Positions 42,975-51,805 of a stretch of DNA of 64,000 bases are shown here, one piece after another. Location of the stretch: assembly GCA_025362495.1 (NCBI GenBank), contig JANYGI010000160.1:22031-86030 (forward strand), written 5' to 3'. Source of the stretch: Byssovorax sp. (lineage in GTDB: Bacteria > Myxococcota_A > Polyangia > Polyangiales > Polyangiaceae). Below the pieces are notes generated by a model that searched no databases, was not told the origin of the DNA, and worked only from the letters and a program-made list of their open reading frames with translations. The first letter of the stretch is position 1, and every line of letters begins with the position of its first letter. The position numbers and the translations under genes are program-made.

Positions 42975-44506
42975 GGACCGTCTCCGCGCCGCGCGGGGAA
43001 GAGGCCGAGCAGGTTCGAGAAAGCGATCGTCGCGCCGCCGACGCTGGTGTCGATGCGCAGCCCGAGGTTGTACGTGAGGTCGACGGGCAGGCGCCGCAGG
43101 CCTTGATACCCCGACGGCGGATCGGTGAAATCGCGCGCCGCCGCGACCGCGTAGATGCCGAAGTTGCCGAAGAGATCGATCGCGTAGACGGACTTCTGGC
43201 CGGCGTAGAGCGGCACGCGATACTCGCCGTCGAGGCGCGCGGCGAAGTCGCCGTAGCGGACCTCGACGATGTCGGTGCCGAGGATGTTCGGCGGCTGCCG
43301 GCGATCGGGCGCGAGCTCGAGGATCCGATCGGGGAGCAGATCGGTGAAATCGCCGACGTAGAACTTCGCGAAGAACGGCGCGCTCCCCGCGATCCCGCCG
43401 GCGTACGCCGAGGCGCGCACGACGTGCTTCCACGGGAGCGTCCACCAGCGCTGCGCGGCGAGCTCGATCTTCGCGAAGCCGTAGTCGCTCCCGAGCGGCG
43501 CCATGCCCACGACGACCGACGCCGACGCGAAGCCGCCGCGCGTCGTCAAAAAGGGCGTGTCGCGCGTGTCGTAGACGATGGCCGCGTGGACCTGCGAGAG
43601 CACGCTGTTGCCCGGGAGGATGTCGAACACGATCGGCTCGCGCGTGTTGCCGCGCTGGTGCGAGGCGACGGTGGGGACCGTCGCGGAGACGCGCTCGAGG
43701 TGGTAGTCGAACAGGAACCGCGACGAGAGCGTGAGGTCGTGCCCCGTGCCCAGCGTGGCGCCGAGCCGCTTGTAGGCGACGACGGCGTAATCGGTGACCT
43801 CGCGCTGTTCGAGCAAAGGGGACTCGAACAAGACGGAGCGGTTGCCGAAAAAGTCTTGGGCGTCGTTGTAAAGTACGCTCAGCGCGGCCGACCACGCCGT
43901 CCCTGCGAACGTCGGCGCCTCGAAGAACGATCGGAACGCGAGCTGCTCCGACGCGAGGCCGAGCCCCGCGCCGACGGTGATCCCGGTGCCGAGCAGGTTG
44001 GTCTCGGCGGCCTGGAGCCCGACGAACGCCGAGAGCGGCTTCGAGTGCCCCGCGGTGTCTTCGTCGGCCGCGATGCCGAGCCAGAGGTTCTGCACGACGA
44101 GCGTGTTGCGCTCGGTCACCTCGATGACGAGGTACGCCGTCCCGCGCTTCGATCCCTTGCGGAGCGAGAGCTGCACCGTCGCGAAGAACCCGGTGCCGAG
44201 CAGCCGGTAGCGCGTGAGCTCGATCTCGGGATCGTTGACGTCGAGGATGTCGCCGGCGCGGAAGCGAACGTAATGGAGCACGACGCGGCCCGCCGTGCGC
44301 GTGTTGCCGCGGAGATCGATCCCCTCGAGCGTGTAGCGGACGCGGGTCTTCGCCGCGATGGCGGCGGCCGATCCGGGAGCGGGAGGCGCCGCCGGCGAAG
44401 CGTCGATCTCGGTGGGCGGCGGCGGCGGATCGTCGTCGGCGCGCGCGCTCGCCGGGAGGCCAAAGGCGAGCAGAGCGCAGGCGAGAGCGAGGCGGCGGCC
44501 GGGCAC
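42971..44506 (-). CDS. BamA/TamA-like outer-membrane beta-barrel with POTRA (511 aa)
   Basis: A signal peptide (ALACALLAFGLPASARA) and Pro/Ala linker precede one POTRA-like domain (YTLEGIDLRGNTRTAGRVVLHYVRFRAGD...RLLGTGFFATVQLSLRKG). A C-terminal barrel domain follows with a long run of amphipathic beta strands, and an Omp85-like end (RIDTSVGGATIAFSNLLGLF). It is shorter than BamA, which has five POTRAs. Such Omp85 relatives insert or export outer-membrane proteins, with only one POTRA here. The start is a GTG with TACTCT 7 nt upstream. It overlaps the DUF4390-like gene by 4 bp. Confidence 0.78.
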   Translation of the reverse strand: MPGRRLALACALLAFGLPASARADDDPPPPPTEIDASPAAPPAPGSAAAIAAKTRVRYTLEGIDLRGNTRTAGRVVLHYVRFRAGDILDVNDPEIELTRYRLLGTGFFATVQLSLRKGSKRGTAYLVIEVTERNTLVVQNLWLGIAADEDTAGHSKPLSAFVGLQAAETNLLGTGITVGAGLGLASEQLAFRSFFEAPTFAGTAWSAALSVLYNDAQDFFGNRSVLFESPLLEQREVTDYAVVAYKRLGATLGTGHDLTLSSRFLFDYHLERVSATVPTVASHQRGNTREPIVFDILPGNSVLSQVHAAIVYDTRDTPFLTTRGGFASASVVVGMAPLGSDYGFAKIELAAQRWWTLPWKHVVRASAYAGGIAGSAPFFAKFYVGDFTDLLPDRILELAPDRRQPPNILGTDIVEVRYGDFAARLDGEYRVPLYAGQKSVYAIDLFGNFGIYAVAAARDFTDPPSGYQGLRRLPVDLTYNLGLRIDTSVGGATIAFSNLLGLFPARRGDGP

Positions 44507-44513
44507 GGGCGGG

Positions 44514-44519
44514 AGAGTA
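44514..44519 (-). promoter_or_regulatory. -10-like box TACTCT, putative leaderless promoter
   Basis: TACTCT on the minus strand is followed by CCCGCCC (7 nt) and the GTG at 44506 of the BamA/TamA-like gene. No Shine-Dalgarno is present. Confidence 0.45.
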
Positions 44520-44595
44520 TTCGACGCGCCGAATGAGCGGGCGAGGAAGGTTGCCGCGGCGAGGGGAGGCGATCTTGGCGAGCGAGCCGCCCCCC

Positions 44596-44847
44596 GAGGT
44601 GAAATCCGGTCGGTCCGAGGCGGGACGATCTCGGTTCGAGGTGAAGTCCGGTCGGTCCAGGGCGGGCCGCGCTCGGTACCAGTCGAAATTCGGTTAGCTC
44701 CAGCCGGGACGCGCTCGGTAGCAGTCGAAATTCGGTGAGCTCCAGCCGGGATGCGCTCGGTCCGAATCGAAATTCGGTCGGTCCAACCCGGGGCGCCGTC
44801 GGTCCGAGGCTAAATCCGGCAGATCCAACCCGGGACGCAGTCGGTCC
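44596..44847. repeat. Six tandem 42-bp repeats
   Basis: Six head-to-tail units of exactly 42 bp fill 44596-44847 without gaps. The core AATTCGGT(C/T)(A/G)G(C/T)CC occurs in units 3-5 and the related AA(A/G)TCCGG in the others. Because 42 is a multiple of three, both strands encode a 14-residue repeat; on the minus strand it reads GPTASRVGSAGFSL with variants. No clear start, signal or ribosome site makes either strand a likely gene. The flanks (44507-44595 and 44848-45124) hold no other feature I can support. Confidence 0.85.
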
Positions 44848-45124
44848 GACATTGACCCGTTGAAGCCGCCCGCTCCGTGACGAGCTGGCTTCGACTTGCT
44901 CGATGAGGACTTCCATACCTCTCGTGAGAGCCCGAACTGTCCACATTGTTGACGCGTGCGCGCCACCGGGGCCGGGGTAGACCGGCGCCCATTCGCGGTC
45001 GCCCCTTTGGCCGGGAGGCGCTGCCGGTGGGCAGAGCACGTACTTCCCGCCCGCCCCCACGCAGGGCGACATCGCCGACGCGAAGCGTGCGTGGAAGAAC
45101 CTCCAGCGGCGGAGCGAGAACATC

Positions 45125-45619
45125 TTGAAGCGGTACGAAGGCCTGTATCGCGACGAGAACGAGGCGCAAAGCAAGGCCTGCGTCGCGAGCTGCGCCTCGA
45201 ACTTCAACGCCCTCTGTGGCTACGTGGACAGCGTCTGCTCGACGGGCAACACGTTCATCCCCATCACGCCCACCGTGAACGTTCCGTGCGGGGCCGCGAG
45301 GGCCGCTGCATGCCAGGGCAATCCGAACGAGTGCATCATGGAGTGCTCGGTCGCAAGCCTGGACGCGTCGCCGGCGGGACAGGCTTCCAGGGGTCGAGTC
45401 AGCCTGCCTCCGCCCAGCATGTCGCGCCAGAGCTGCAAAGACATCTGTGACTATGCAAAGGATATGAGCTGTCTCGCCGTCGGCTTCACATGTACTGCCG
45501 GGACGGTGTGGACCATCGGCGGGGTCTCCGTGCCCTGCTACTACGCGGTGTTCGCCGCGTGTTCCGGAGCGTTCGTGTCGGCAAAGGCGTGCAAGGAAAA
45601 ATGGTGCGACAGAAGGTAG
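45125..45619 (+). CDS. Cys-rich hypothetical protein, 5' end uncertain (164 aa)
   Basis: Not recognised. The protein has about 16 Cys in two related halves (ACVASCASNFNALCGYVDSVC and SCKDICDYAKDMSCLAVGFTC), suggesting an internal duplication with disulfide pairs. Coding-like sequence extends upstream to about 44981 (GDIADAKRAWKNLQRRSENI), but no ATG or GTG is found between a TAG at 44978 and the TTG at 45125. So the true start may be lost or an unusual codon used. The six 42-bp repeats lie just upstream. It may be a 5'-truncated secreted protein. Confidence 0.45.
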   Translation: MKRYEGLYRDENEAQSKACVASCASNFNALCGYVDSVCSTGNTFIPITPTVNVPCGAARAAACQGNPNECIMECSVASLDASPAGQASRGRVSLPPPSMSRQSCKDICDYAKDMSCLAVGFTCTAGTVWTIGGVSVPCYYAVFAACSGAFVSAKACKEKWCDRR

Positions 45620-45627
45620 TGGTAGAA

Positions 45628-45810
45628 ATGCGCAAGCACATGCCGGGAATCTGGATCGGAGCCAGCCTCCTGACCGGGACGGCGTTGGTTGATCACTTCA
45701 TGGGCACGTATCCGGCGCGCATGCAGCTCCTCGGCTACGCTGTTTGCTTCGTCGTGACGGGACTGGGCCTCAGGTACTGGAACAATCGCTCACCTCCCGC
45801 GGGGCGTTGA
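45628..45810 (+). CDS. Small two-helix membrane protein (60 aa)
   Basis: Not recognised. Two hydrophobic segments are visible (GIWIGASLLTGTALV and MQLLGYAVCFVVTGLGL), ending in a short charged tail. The ATG at 45628 follows the previous stop by 8 bp; an ATG at 45601 inside the Cys-rich gene would add nine residues. It is followed 91 bp later by the HerA-like gene. It probably belongs with the Cys-rich gene as a two-gene unit. Confidence 0.5.
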   Translation: MRKHMPGIWIGASLLTGTALVDHFMGTYPARMQLLGYAVCFVVTGLGLRYWNNRSPPAGR

Positions 45811-45901
45811 CGGGACATAGCCCGGCCTCCCGATGACACCCACGCGAACGCGTTTTTCCCGCGGGGCGCGTCGACGCGCGAGGTAGTCTGTCCGCGACCC
45901 C

Positions 45902-47392
45902 ATGGAGATCCCCGCCGCCGGCCCCACGCTCACGCTCTGCGAAGATCTCACCGTCTCGCTCGCGGATCACGCGCGCACCGGCCTCCGCTTCGGCATCTGG
46001 GCCTCGTCCGGCCGCGGCAAGAGCTTCGGCGTCGGCGTGCTCGTCGAAGAGCTCCTGGCTGCGGGGATCCCCGTCGTGGCGCTCGATCCCGAGGGCGAGC
46101 TCTTCACCCTGCGCGAGCGCTTTCGCGTGCTCGTCCTCGGCGGCGCGCACGCCGACTTGCCGCTTCCCACCGGCGACGCGGCGATCACGCTCGCGCTCCG
46201 CAAGGCGCTCGACGAGGGGCTCGGCCTGGTGCTCGATCTCTCGGACCGGGCCACGAGCCGCGCCCAGCAGGAGGCCGCGTATCCTTTTCTGGAGCGTCTG
46301 TGGAGCCTCGTCACCGAGCGCCGCGCTCCGGCCGCGCTCGTCGTGGAAGAGGTCCACGTCTTCGCGCCTCAGTCGGGATCGGCGCTCACGTCGGACATCC
46401 TCCATCGCTTCGCCAAGCAGGGTCGCAAGCGCGGGATCATCCTGGCGACGGCGAGCCAGCGCACGCAGGCCGTCTCGAAAGAGCTGATGAGTCAGCTCAA
46501 CTTCCAGGCGATCGGCGGCTTCGAGATCGAGCGCGACTACGATGCTGTGAAGGCCATCGTCGATGGTCATCCGTTCGAAGAGTTCCGCGCGCTCCCGGTG
46601 GGCGAGTTCTTCTTCGCCGCGGTGAATCGCTTTGGCCGCTTCCGCGATCGGCACACCCCGCATGGGGGCGATGCTCCTTCATTTGCCGGCGAAATCACCG
46701 CGGTGCGCCGCCCCGACGCCGGGCTCGGGATGCTCCTCGACGAGCTGCGCGCGGCCCTCGCGCAGGAGGCCATCGTCGCGGTCGCGGTCGATCCGACCCG
46801 CGCGCTACGAGCCGAGATCCGCCGCCTCGAGCAACGCCTGGAGCACGCCGAGGAGGCCCGCGTCCGCGCCGAGGCCGAGACGGAGCGCCTGCGGATCGCG
46901 CTCCAGGTGGCGGGGGTGATCAAGGTCGTGATCACCAATGAGGTGATCGTCGCGGCGGCCCCGCCGGCCGTCGGATCGGCCTCGACAGTGCCACTCACGA
47001 CTCCGGCGCTGGTCGCGCCTTTGCCGTCACCTCCCGTCGTCACGACCACCGCGAAGGCCGAAGCGCCGAGGCTGCGTGATCTGGGGCTGACGCTCGATCA
47101 GCTCTTTGCGGTGCCCGGAGTGCGAGCGATGATCCTCGACGCCAGACGGCGCGCGCGGCGGCGCTCTCCGCGCTCGGTCGTGCTCGTGGCCCTGGCGACC
47201 AGGGTGCTTGCGAGCGGCGTGGCGCAGAACGCGGAGGAGCTCGCCGTGCGCTCGGGATCGCGCGCCAAGATCGCGCTCAGCCGCGCCGATCACGCGCTCA
47301 CCGCGCTGGCTGCAGCGGGCTTTGCGCGGATCGAGGCCGGCCGTCACGTGGTCAATGAAGCGGCGCTGTTACGCGCCGTCGCCGGGCGCTGA
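45902..47392 (+). CDS. HerA/FtsK-like ATPase (496 aa)
   Basis: A RecA-fold ATPase: Walker A FGIWASSGRGKSFGVGVLVE (Lys40-Ser41), Walker B with catalytic Glu in PAALVVEEVHVFAPQ, and a HerA-type sensor stretch GIILATASQRTQAVSKEL. A coiled coil (EIRRLEQRLEHAEEARVR) leads to an Ala/Pro linker and a C-terminal winged-helix-like domain (AELAVRSGSRAKIALSRAD is close to it). HerA hexamers pump DNA with the NurA nuclease in repair, and some function in anti-phage pairs (with Sir2 or DUF4297). Neither partner is adjacent here. TAGTCT lies 12 nt upstream and there is no Shine-Dalgarno, so the transcript leader would be very short. Convergent with the ImpE gene, 6 bp apart. Confidence 0.75.
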   Translation: MEIPAAGPTLTLCEDLTVSLADHARTGLRFGIWASSGRGKSFGVGVLVEELLAAGIPVVALDPEGELFTLRERFRVLVLGGAHADLPLPTGDAAITLALRKALDEGLGLVLDLSDRATSRAQQEAAYPFLERLWSLVTERRAPAALVVEEVHVFAPQSGSALTSDILHRFAKQGRKRGIILATASQRTQAVSKELMSQLNFQAIGGFEIERDYDAVKAIVDGHPFEEFRALPVGEFFFAAVNRFGRFRDRHTPHGGDAPSFAGEITAVRRPDAGLGMLLDELRAALAQEAIVAVAVDPTRALRAEIRRLEQRLEHAEEARVRAEAETERLRIALQVAGVIKVVITNEVIVAAAPPAVGSASTVPLTTPALVAPLPSPPVVTTTAKAEAPRLRDLGLTLDQLFAVPGVRAMILDARRRARRRSPRSVVLVALATRVLASGVAQNAEELAVRSGSRAKIALSRADHALTALAAAGFARIEAGRHVVNEAALLRAVAGR

Positions 47393-47398
47393 GCCCGC

Positions 47399-48283
47399 TC
47401 AACCGAAGAGCTTTTGCCACCAGCTCTTGGGCTTCTCCGGCGTCGGCGGCGTGCGCCGCGGGTTGTCGAAATCGATGCGCTTCAGGTTGAGTATGCCAAT
47501 CAGCGAGGACCCGCCGCCCTCCATCGTGGCCTTGAAATCGCGCTGCCCGACGGCCTCGGCATACCCGCGCTCGTGGGCCCAGCTCGTCTGTCCTCCGGTC
47601 CGCACCTCTCTGTCGCGGGAGACGCCGGTGCCGAGGTAATACGCGGGGACGCGCACCGAGAGCGCCTTGCCCTCGACCGTGACGACCTCGGCCGGAATCC
47701 ACATCACGTCGAACGAGGTGCTGCCGAAGAGCAGGTTCACCGAGAGCAGCTCGCTGTAGGGCAGATCGAGCACCGTCTCGCGATCGTAGCAAGGCAGGGT
47801 GGGTCCGGTGAGATCGTCGGTGTCGGTGAGAGCGACGAAGCGCGCCGTCTTCCCGTTACCCCACGTCAGCGTGCCCGCCGTCGCCGGCGTGAGCGACTTG
47901 GCCTCTGCCAGGGCCGCAGCGGCACCGGCGTGGTCGCGTTGCGCGTGGAGCACAGCGGCCTTGACGTACGCCATGGCGTGCGGCGGCGGCATGCCGACCG
48001 TGGAGCGCTGACCGGCGGCAGCAGGGTTGGTGAGGCGGGCCGTCGCGGTGGCCTCGGCGCGCGCGGCCAGGCCAAAGGCGCTCATGCGATCGGCGACCTG
48101 GGGCGCGGCCGCGAGGAGCCGCTTCATCGAAGCCTCGGCGGCGTCGAAGCGCTGGAGCCGGGCTTCCATGCTGAACCGGGTGAGGAGCTGGCCGGGATCC
48201 GCCTGCGGGCCGGACGTCTGCGCGCTGAGCTGCGCGAGCGCGCCCTCGAAATTCCCGGACTGGATGCACTCATCGACTGACAT
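47399..48283 (-). CDS. impE: ImpE/TagJ-type T6SS accessory protein (294 aa)
   Basis: The N-terminal half is TPR-like helices (GNFEGALAQLSAQ...RFDAAEASMKRLL). The C-terminal half matches ImpE/TagJ: WGNGKTARFVALTDTDDLTGPTL, then DLPYSELLSVNLLFG, VRVPAYYLGTG, and GGQTSWAHERGY. ImpE/TagJ binds the sheath protein TssB and modulates ClpV-driven recycling. No T6SS core genes are nearby, so it is an orphan, perhaps serving a cluster elsewhere. GGGAG precedes the ATG at 48283. It is divergent from the lipoprotein at 48348 and convergent with the HerA-like gene. Confidence 0.72.
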   Translation of the reverse strand: MSVDECIQSGNFEGALAQLSAQTSGPQADPGQLLTRFSMEARLQRFDAAEASMKRLLAAAPQVADRMSAFGLAARAEATATARLTNPAAAGQRSTVGMPPPHAMAYVKAAVLHAQRDHAGAAAALAEAKSLTPATAGTLTWGNGKTARFVALTDTDDLTGPTLPCYDRETVLDLPYSELLSVNLLFGSTSFDVMWIPAEVVTVEGKALSVRVPAYYLGTGVSRDREVRTGGQTSWAHERGYAEAVGQRDFKATMEGGGSSLIGILNLKRIDFDNPRRTPPTPEKPKSWWQKLFG

Positions 48284-48335
48284 GGCGGCTCCCTTTCTGA
48301 CGGGAACGCTATCTCCTCCGGGGCGTGTCCTGTCC

Positions 48336-48341
48336 TAAGAT
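48336..48341 (+). promoter_or_regulatory. -10-like box TAAGAT, putative leaderless promoter
   Basis: TAAGAT is followed by CGACAG (6 nt) and the ATG at 48348. No ribosome site is seen. Confidence 0.45.
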
Positions 48342-48347
48342 CGACAG

Positions 48348-50519
48348 ATGAAGGCAGTCCTCTTGCTCTTCGGCGCGGCGCTCGCGGTCGCGGCGTGCAG
48401 CGGTGGCGATGGGGCGCCCGGCGGTGGCCACAGCGGCGTCGCGGGGGCTGCTTCGAGCGGCGGTGCGGGCGGCTCGGGTCCGGGCGGCGGAGGAGGAGGC
48501 GGCAGCCCGAAGGGGCCGCACCTCGTCGTGCCGGGCGTGATCGATCTGCCGTACGTGATCGCCGGGACCTCCGGCAGCGCCGTCACCGTCGACGTGCAGA
48601 ACGATGGTGACGCCTCGATATCCGGCCTCGCGTGGGCGATCACGGGTGATCCCTCGATCACGCTCGGCGCCGCGCCGACGTCGCTCGCGGCCGGTGAAAA
48701 AGCACCGATCACGATCACGTACGCGGGCGCTCCCACCGAGGCGATCGCGATCGCGAGCCTCTCCGTCGATCCGTCGGGACAGAGCGTCGTCGTCCCCGTG
48801 TTCGCTGCGGCAGGTGATCCGAAGCTCGGCGCCGCCGCCTGGGAAGACGTGATCGACGCGGGCAGGAACGCTGGCCGTGGCGTCACCGTCGCGATGCCCG
48901 CTGCGCCTTATCCCGATGGAACCTCGGCGTTCACCGATGCGAGCGTCCGCGTGTTCTTGCCCGAGGGTTACCGCGATCGCGGCGCGCAGGACGTGATCGT
49001 TCACTTCCACGGCTTCGACACCACGCTCGCCGACACGCTCGCTTCGCACCTCTACCAGCAGCACCTCTATGCCAGCGGCAGCAACGCGGTGCTGATCGTG
49101 CCGCAAGGCCCGGTCAGCGCGGCGAGCGGCGACTTCGGCAAGCTGATGAAGCCGGGAGGGCTCGCGCGCCTCGTCGACGAGGTGCTGGTGCTGCTCTACC
49201 GCGAAGGGAAAATCCAGCACCCCGCGCTCGGCGAGGTCGTGCTCACGTCGCACTCGGGCGGCTACGAGGCCGTCGCCGTGAACCTCGATCCGGCGACGAT
49301 GGCGCGCCCGATCGCGCAGATCGATCTCTTCGATTCCATCTACGGCTACGTGCCCACGTTCGAAGCGTACGCGCTCGGCGGCGGCGTGTTCCGATCGAGC
49401 TACACGCTCGACGGCGGCACGCTCGACGACAACCAGAGCGTCGCCGCGTGGCTCACGCAGAAGGGCGATCCCCCGGCCTCCGAGGCGACACAGATTGCGC
49501 TGCGCGGCGCGGCGCCGGTGATCTACTTCGCGGCGACGAGCCACGACGGATCGACGCGGATCGACGGAGCGTACGGCGAGGAGATCCGCTGGAGGCTCCC
49601 GCGCTCGCGGCGTGGCCCGCGCATCGAGCTGCGCTCGGCCGTGGCGAAGGGCGGAACAGCCACGGTGGCGTGGCTCGCGCCGCCCGACGACGACGTGACC
49701 GGGTTCGTGATCGAGACGTCACCTGACGGCGCGACGTGGAGCGCGGCGGCGACCGTCGGCCCATCCGCCGCGCAGGCCTCGTTCCCGCTCGTGAAAGGCG
49801 CGCGGGTGCGCGTGAAATCCGTGGTCACCGGCGTGGCGCCCGCGGACGTGCTGCCGTCGGACACCTACCGGATCGATCCGCAGCCGACGATCCTCGTGGT
49901 CGACGGCTTCGATCGGGTGCTCGATGGATCGTTCGGCGGGCTCCATCACGATTTCTCGGCGATCGTCGGCGAAGCGGCGGGCCCGGTCGCGAGCGTCTCG
50001 CACCGCGCCGTCGTCGAGGATGGCTTCGATCTCTCGCCATGGCCTGTCGTGATCTGGCTGGTCGGCGACGAGTCGATCGCCGATCACGCGCTCTCCGACG
50101 CCGAGCAACAGGCGCTGATCGCGTACGTGGACGGCGGCGGATCGCTCGTGATGAGCGGCAGCGAGATCGCGTACGAGCTCGGCCAGTCGGCGGCCGGCAA
50201 GACATTCCTCGCGCACTGCTTCGGCGCCACCTTCGTCGCCGACGACAGCGGCTCGCTCGCGGTGACCGGGACAGGCGCTCTCTCGACCGTCGCGGGCTTC
50301 ACGTACGCCGGACCGAACGCGCCTTATCCCGAAGACTTTCCCGACGTGCTCGGCGCGACGATGGGAGGGCAGGTGCTGCTCCAGTACGGGAGCGGTCAGC
50401 CCGCGGCCGTCGGCCTCCCCGGCAAAGGCGTGCTCGTGGGCTTCCCGCTGGAGCTCATCGACACGGCGAGCGACGAGGCCGCCGTGGTGAAGGCCCTGGT
50501 TGGCTTCACGGGTGGCTGA
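48348..50519 (+). CDS. Multidomain lipoprotein with alpha/beta-hydrolase-like core (723 aa)
   Basis: The lipoprotein signal ends at ALAVAAC, followed by a Gly-rich linker. An Ig-like "choice-of-anchor" type domain comes next (GSAVTVDVQNDGDASISGLA). Residues 180-340 look like an alpha/beta hydrolase: VIVHFHGFDTTLADTLASHL and a nucleophile elbow LTSHSGGYEA. A fibronectin-III-like stretch follows (RSAVAKGGTATVAWLAPPDD), and the last 200 residues (ILVVDGFDRVLDGS...YVDGGGSLVMSGSEIAYEL) resemble the C-terminal domain of some secreted hydrolases. So it is probably a surface esterase or amidase; the substrate is unknown. It has a leaderless-type promoter. Confidence 0.65.
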   Translation: MKAVLLLFGAALAVAACSGGDGAPGGGHSGVAGAASSGGAGGSGPGGGGGGGSPKGPHLVVPGVIDLPYVIAGTSGSAVTVDVQNDGDASISGLAWAITGDPSITLGAAPTSLAAGEKAPITITYAGAPTEAIAIASLSVDPSGQSVVVPVFAAAGDPKLGAAAWEDVIDAGRNAGRGVTVAMPAAPYPDGTSAFTDASVRVFLPEGYRDRGAQDVIVHFHGFDTTLADTLASHLYQQHLYASGSNAVLIVPQGPVSAASGDFGKLMKPGGLARLVDEVLVLLYREGKIQHPALGEVVLTSHSGGYEAVAVNLDPATMARPIAQIDLFDSIYGYVPTFEAYALGGGVFRSSYTLDGGTLDDNQSVAAWLTQKGDPPASEATQIALRGAAPVIYFAATSHDGSTRIDGAYGEEIRWRLPRSRRGPRIELRSAVAKGGTATVAWLAPPDDDVTGFVIETSPDGATWSAAATVGPSAAQASFPLVKGARVRVKSVVTGVAPADVLPSDTYRIDPQPTILVVDGFDRVLDGSFGGLHHDFSAIVGEAAGPVASVSHRAVVEDGFDLSPWPVVIWLVGDESIADHALSDAEQQALIAYVDGGGSLVMSGSEIAYELGQSAAGKTFLAHCFGATFVADDSGSLAVTGTGALSTVAGFTYAGPNAPYPEDFPDVLGATMGGQVLLQYGSGQPAAVGLPGKGVLVGFPLELIDTASDEAAVVKALVGFTGG

Positions 50520-50562
50520 GCAGCGGGCTTCGATCGCGCACCGATCGCATCGAGCAGGCGTG

Positions 50563-50568
50563 TACAAT
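50563..50568 (+). promoter_or_regulatory. -10-like box TACAAT, putative leaderless promoter
   Basis: TACAAT, the closest match to TATAAT in this set, is followed by GGCCGC (6 nt) and the ATG at 50575. Confidence 0.5.
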
Positions 50569-50574
50569 GGCCGC

Positions 50575-51756
50575 ATGAAGGCCAGTGGAATTGCTTTTCT
50601 TTCGGCGCTCACTCTCGCGTGCGCCGGTGGGTATGGATGCGCGCTCGACGTGGTGGGCACGGGCTCCACCGGCACCGGAGGAGCGCCGTCGAGCTCCAGC
50701 GAAGGAGGCTCGGTGCCGGTGAACGCGTCGTCGTCGGGCCAGGGCGGCGCGGTCGCGAGCACCAGCGACGGCGAGGGCGGCGGGGTCACCGTGGCGAGCA
50801 GCAGCAGCAGCGCGAGCGGGAGCGGCGGGGCGCTCCCGGGGTGCACGCCGAAGTCGGGCGTCATCCTCGCGGCCACGAAGATCTACTACGGCAACACCGA
50901 TTTCAACGACGCCGCCGACAGCGTCAACGGCTGGAAACAGTTCGGGTTCAACCTCGACGGCAAGGTCTCGACGGCGTCGTCGGTCGACCTCTGCCAGCCC
51001 GTCAACAACGCCCCTCCGAAGAACGTGTACCCCGACGGCAACGGCGGGATCGACAACTCGTTCGGCAAGAACATCCTCCCGATCTTCCTCGGCATCGCGT
51101 CGGACTTCTCGACGAAGGCCAACCAGGCGATCACCGACGGGAAGTACACGCTGATCTTCGATCTCGAGGGGCTCGGCGCCGGGGCGAACCAGGCGTCGCT
51201 CGCGAGCAAGATGTACACGGGTACGACGCTCGGCATGCCGCCGAAATTCGACGGGAGCGACTGCTGGCCCGTCACGCCGGCGGGGCTCGCGAACCCGGCC
51301 GACATCGCCTCGGCGACGTCGTTCTTCCCGATGGGCAGCGTCGCCGCGAACCACTGGGACTCGGGCCCGACGAGCGCGACCGTGCCGCTGACGATCGACG
51401 TCGGCGGCTTCGAGATCCACCTCAATCTGCACTTCGCGCGCGTGTCGATGGATCTCGACGCCAACCACCTGGGCTCGCAGGTCGGGCAGCTCGGCGGCGT
51501 GATCGCCACCGCGGAGCTCGTCGCGGAGATGAAGAAGGTCGCGGGCAGCTTCGATCCGTCGCTGTGCTCCGGCGCGACGATCGACTCGATCGTGTCGCAG
51601 CTCCAGCAGGCGTCGGACATCCTCCAGGACGGCACGCAAGATCCCGCGAAGAGCTGCGATGGGATCTCGATCGGGCTCGGGTTCAAGACCAAGGCGATCT
51701 CGCTCGGCGGGGTCGGCCCGGCCACGCCGGCTCAGCCGGATCCGTGCGGGCCCTGA
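50575..51756 (+). CDS. Lipoprotein of unknown fold (393 aa)
   Basis: The signal peptide FLSALTLACAGGYGC leads to a lipidated Cys and a long Ser/Gly linker (about 60 residues). The rest is a mostly beta domain with GVILAATKIYYGNTDFNDA at its start, a Cys pair, and a Pro/Asp-rich end (QPDPCGP). I do not recognise it. It follows the multidomain lipoprotein and precedes the histidine kinase gene, all on one strand, but each seems to have its own promoter. A surface role is likely. Confidence 0.62.
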   Translation: MKASGIAFLSALTLACAGGYGCALDVVGTGSTGTGGAPSSSSEGGSVPVNASSSGQGGAVASTSDGEGGGVTVASSSSSASGSGGALPGCTPKSGVILAATKIYYGNTDFNDAADSVNGWKQFGFNLDGKVSTASSVDLCQPVNNAPPKNVYPDGNGGIDNSFGKNILPIFLGIASDFSTKANQAITDGKYTLIFDLEGLGAGANQASLASKMYTGTTLGMPPKFDGSDCWPVTPAGLANPADIASATSFFPMGSVAANHWDSGPTSATVPLTIDVGGFEIHLNLHFARVSMDLDANHLGSQVGQLGGVIATAELVAEMKKVAGSFDPSLCSGATIDSIVSQLQQASDILQDGTQDPAKSCDGISIGLGFKTKAISLGGVGPATPAQPDPCGP

Positions 51757-51790
51757 GCGCTTGGGACGCGGGCTCCGGCGCGCGTCGCGC

Positions 51791-51796
51791 TACGAT
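51791..51796 (+). promoter_or_regulatory. -10-like box TACGAT, putative leaderless promoter
   Basis: TACGAT is followed by GCTCGCCGC (9 nt) and the ATG at 51806, a slightly longer spacing than elsewhere. Confidence 0.4.
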
Positions 51797-51805
51797 GCTC
51801 GCCGC

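Noticed and set aside
44596..44847. Possible CRISPR array
   Set aside because: Units are contiguous 42-bp repeats with no spacers and no cas genes nearby.
45902..47392. HerA-like gene as a clear anti-phage system
   Set aside because: No Sir2, DUF4297, NurA or other nuclease partner is adjacent, so it is only listed as a question.
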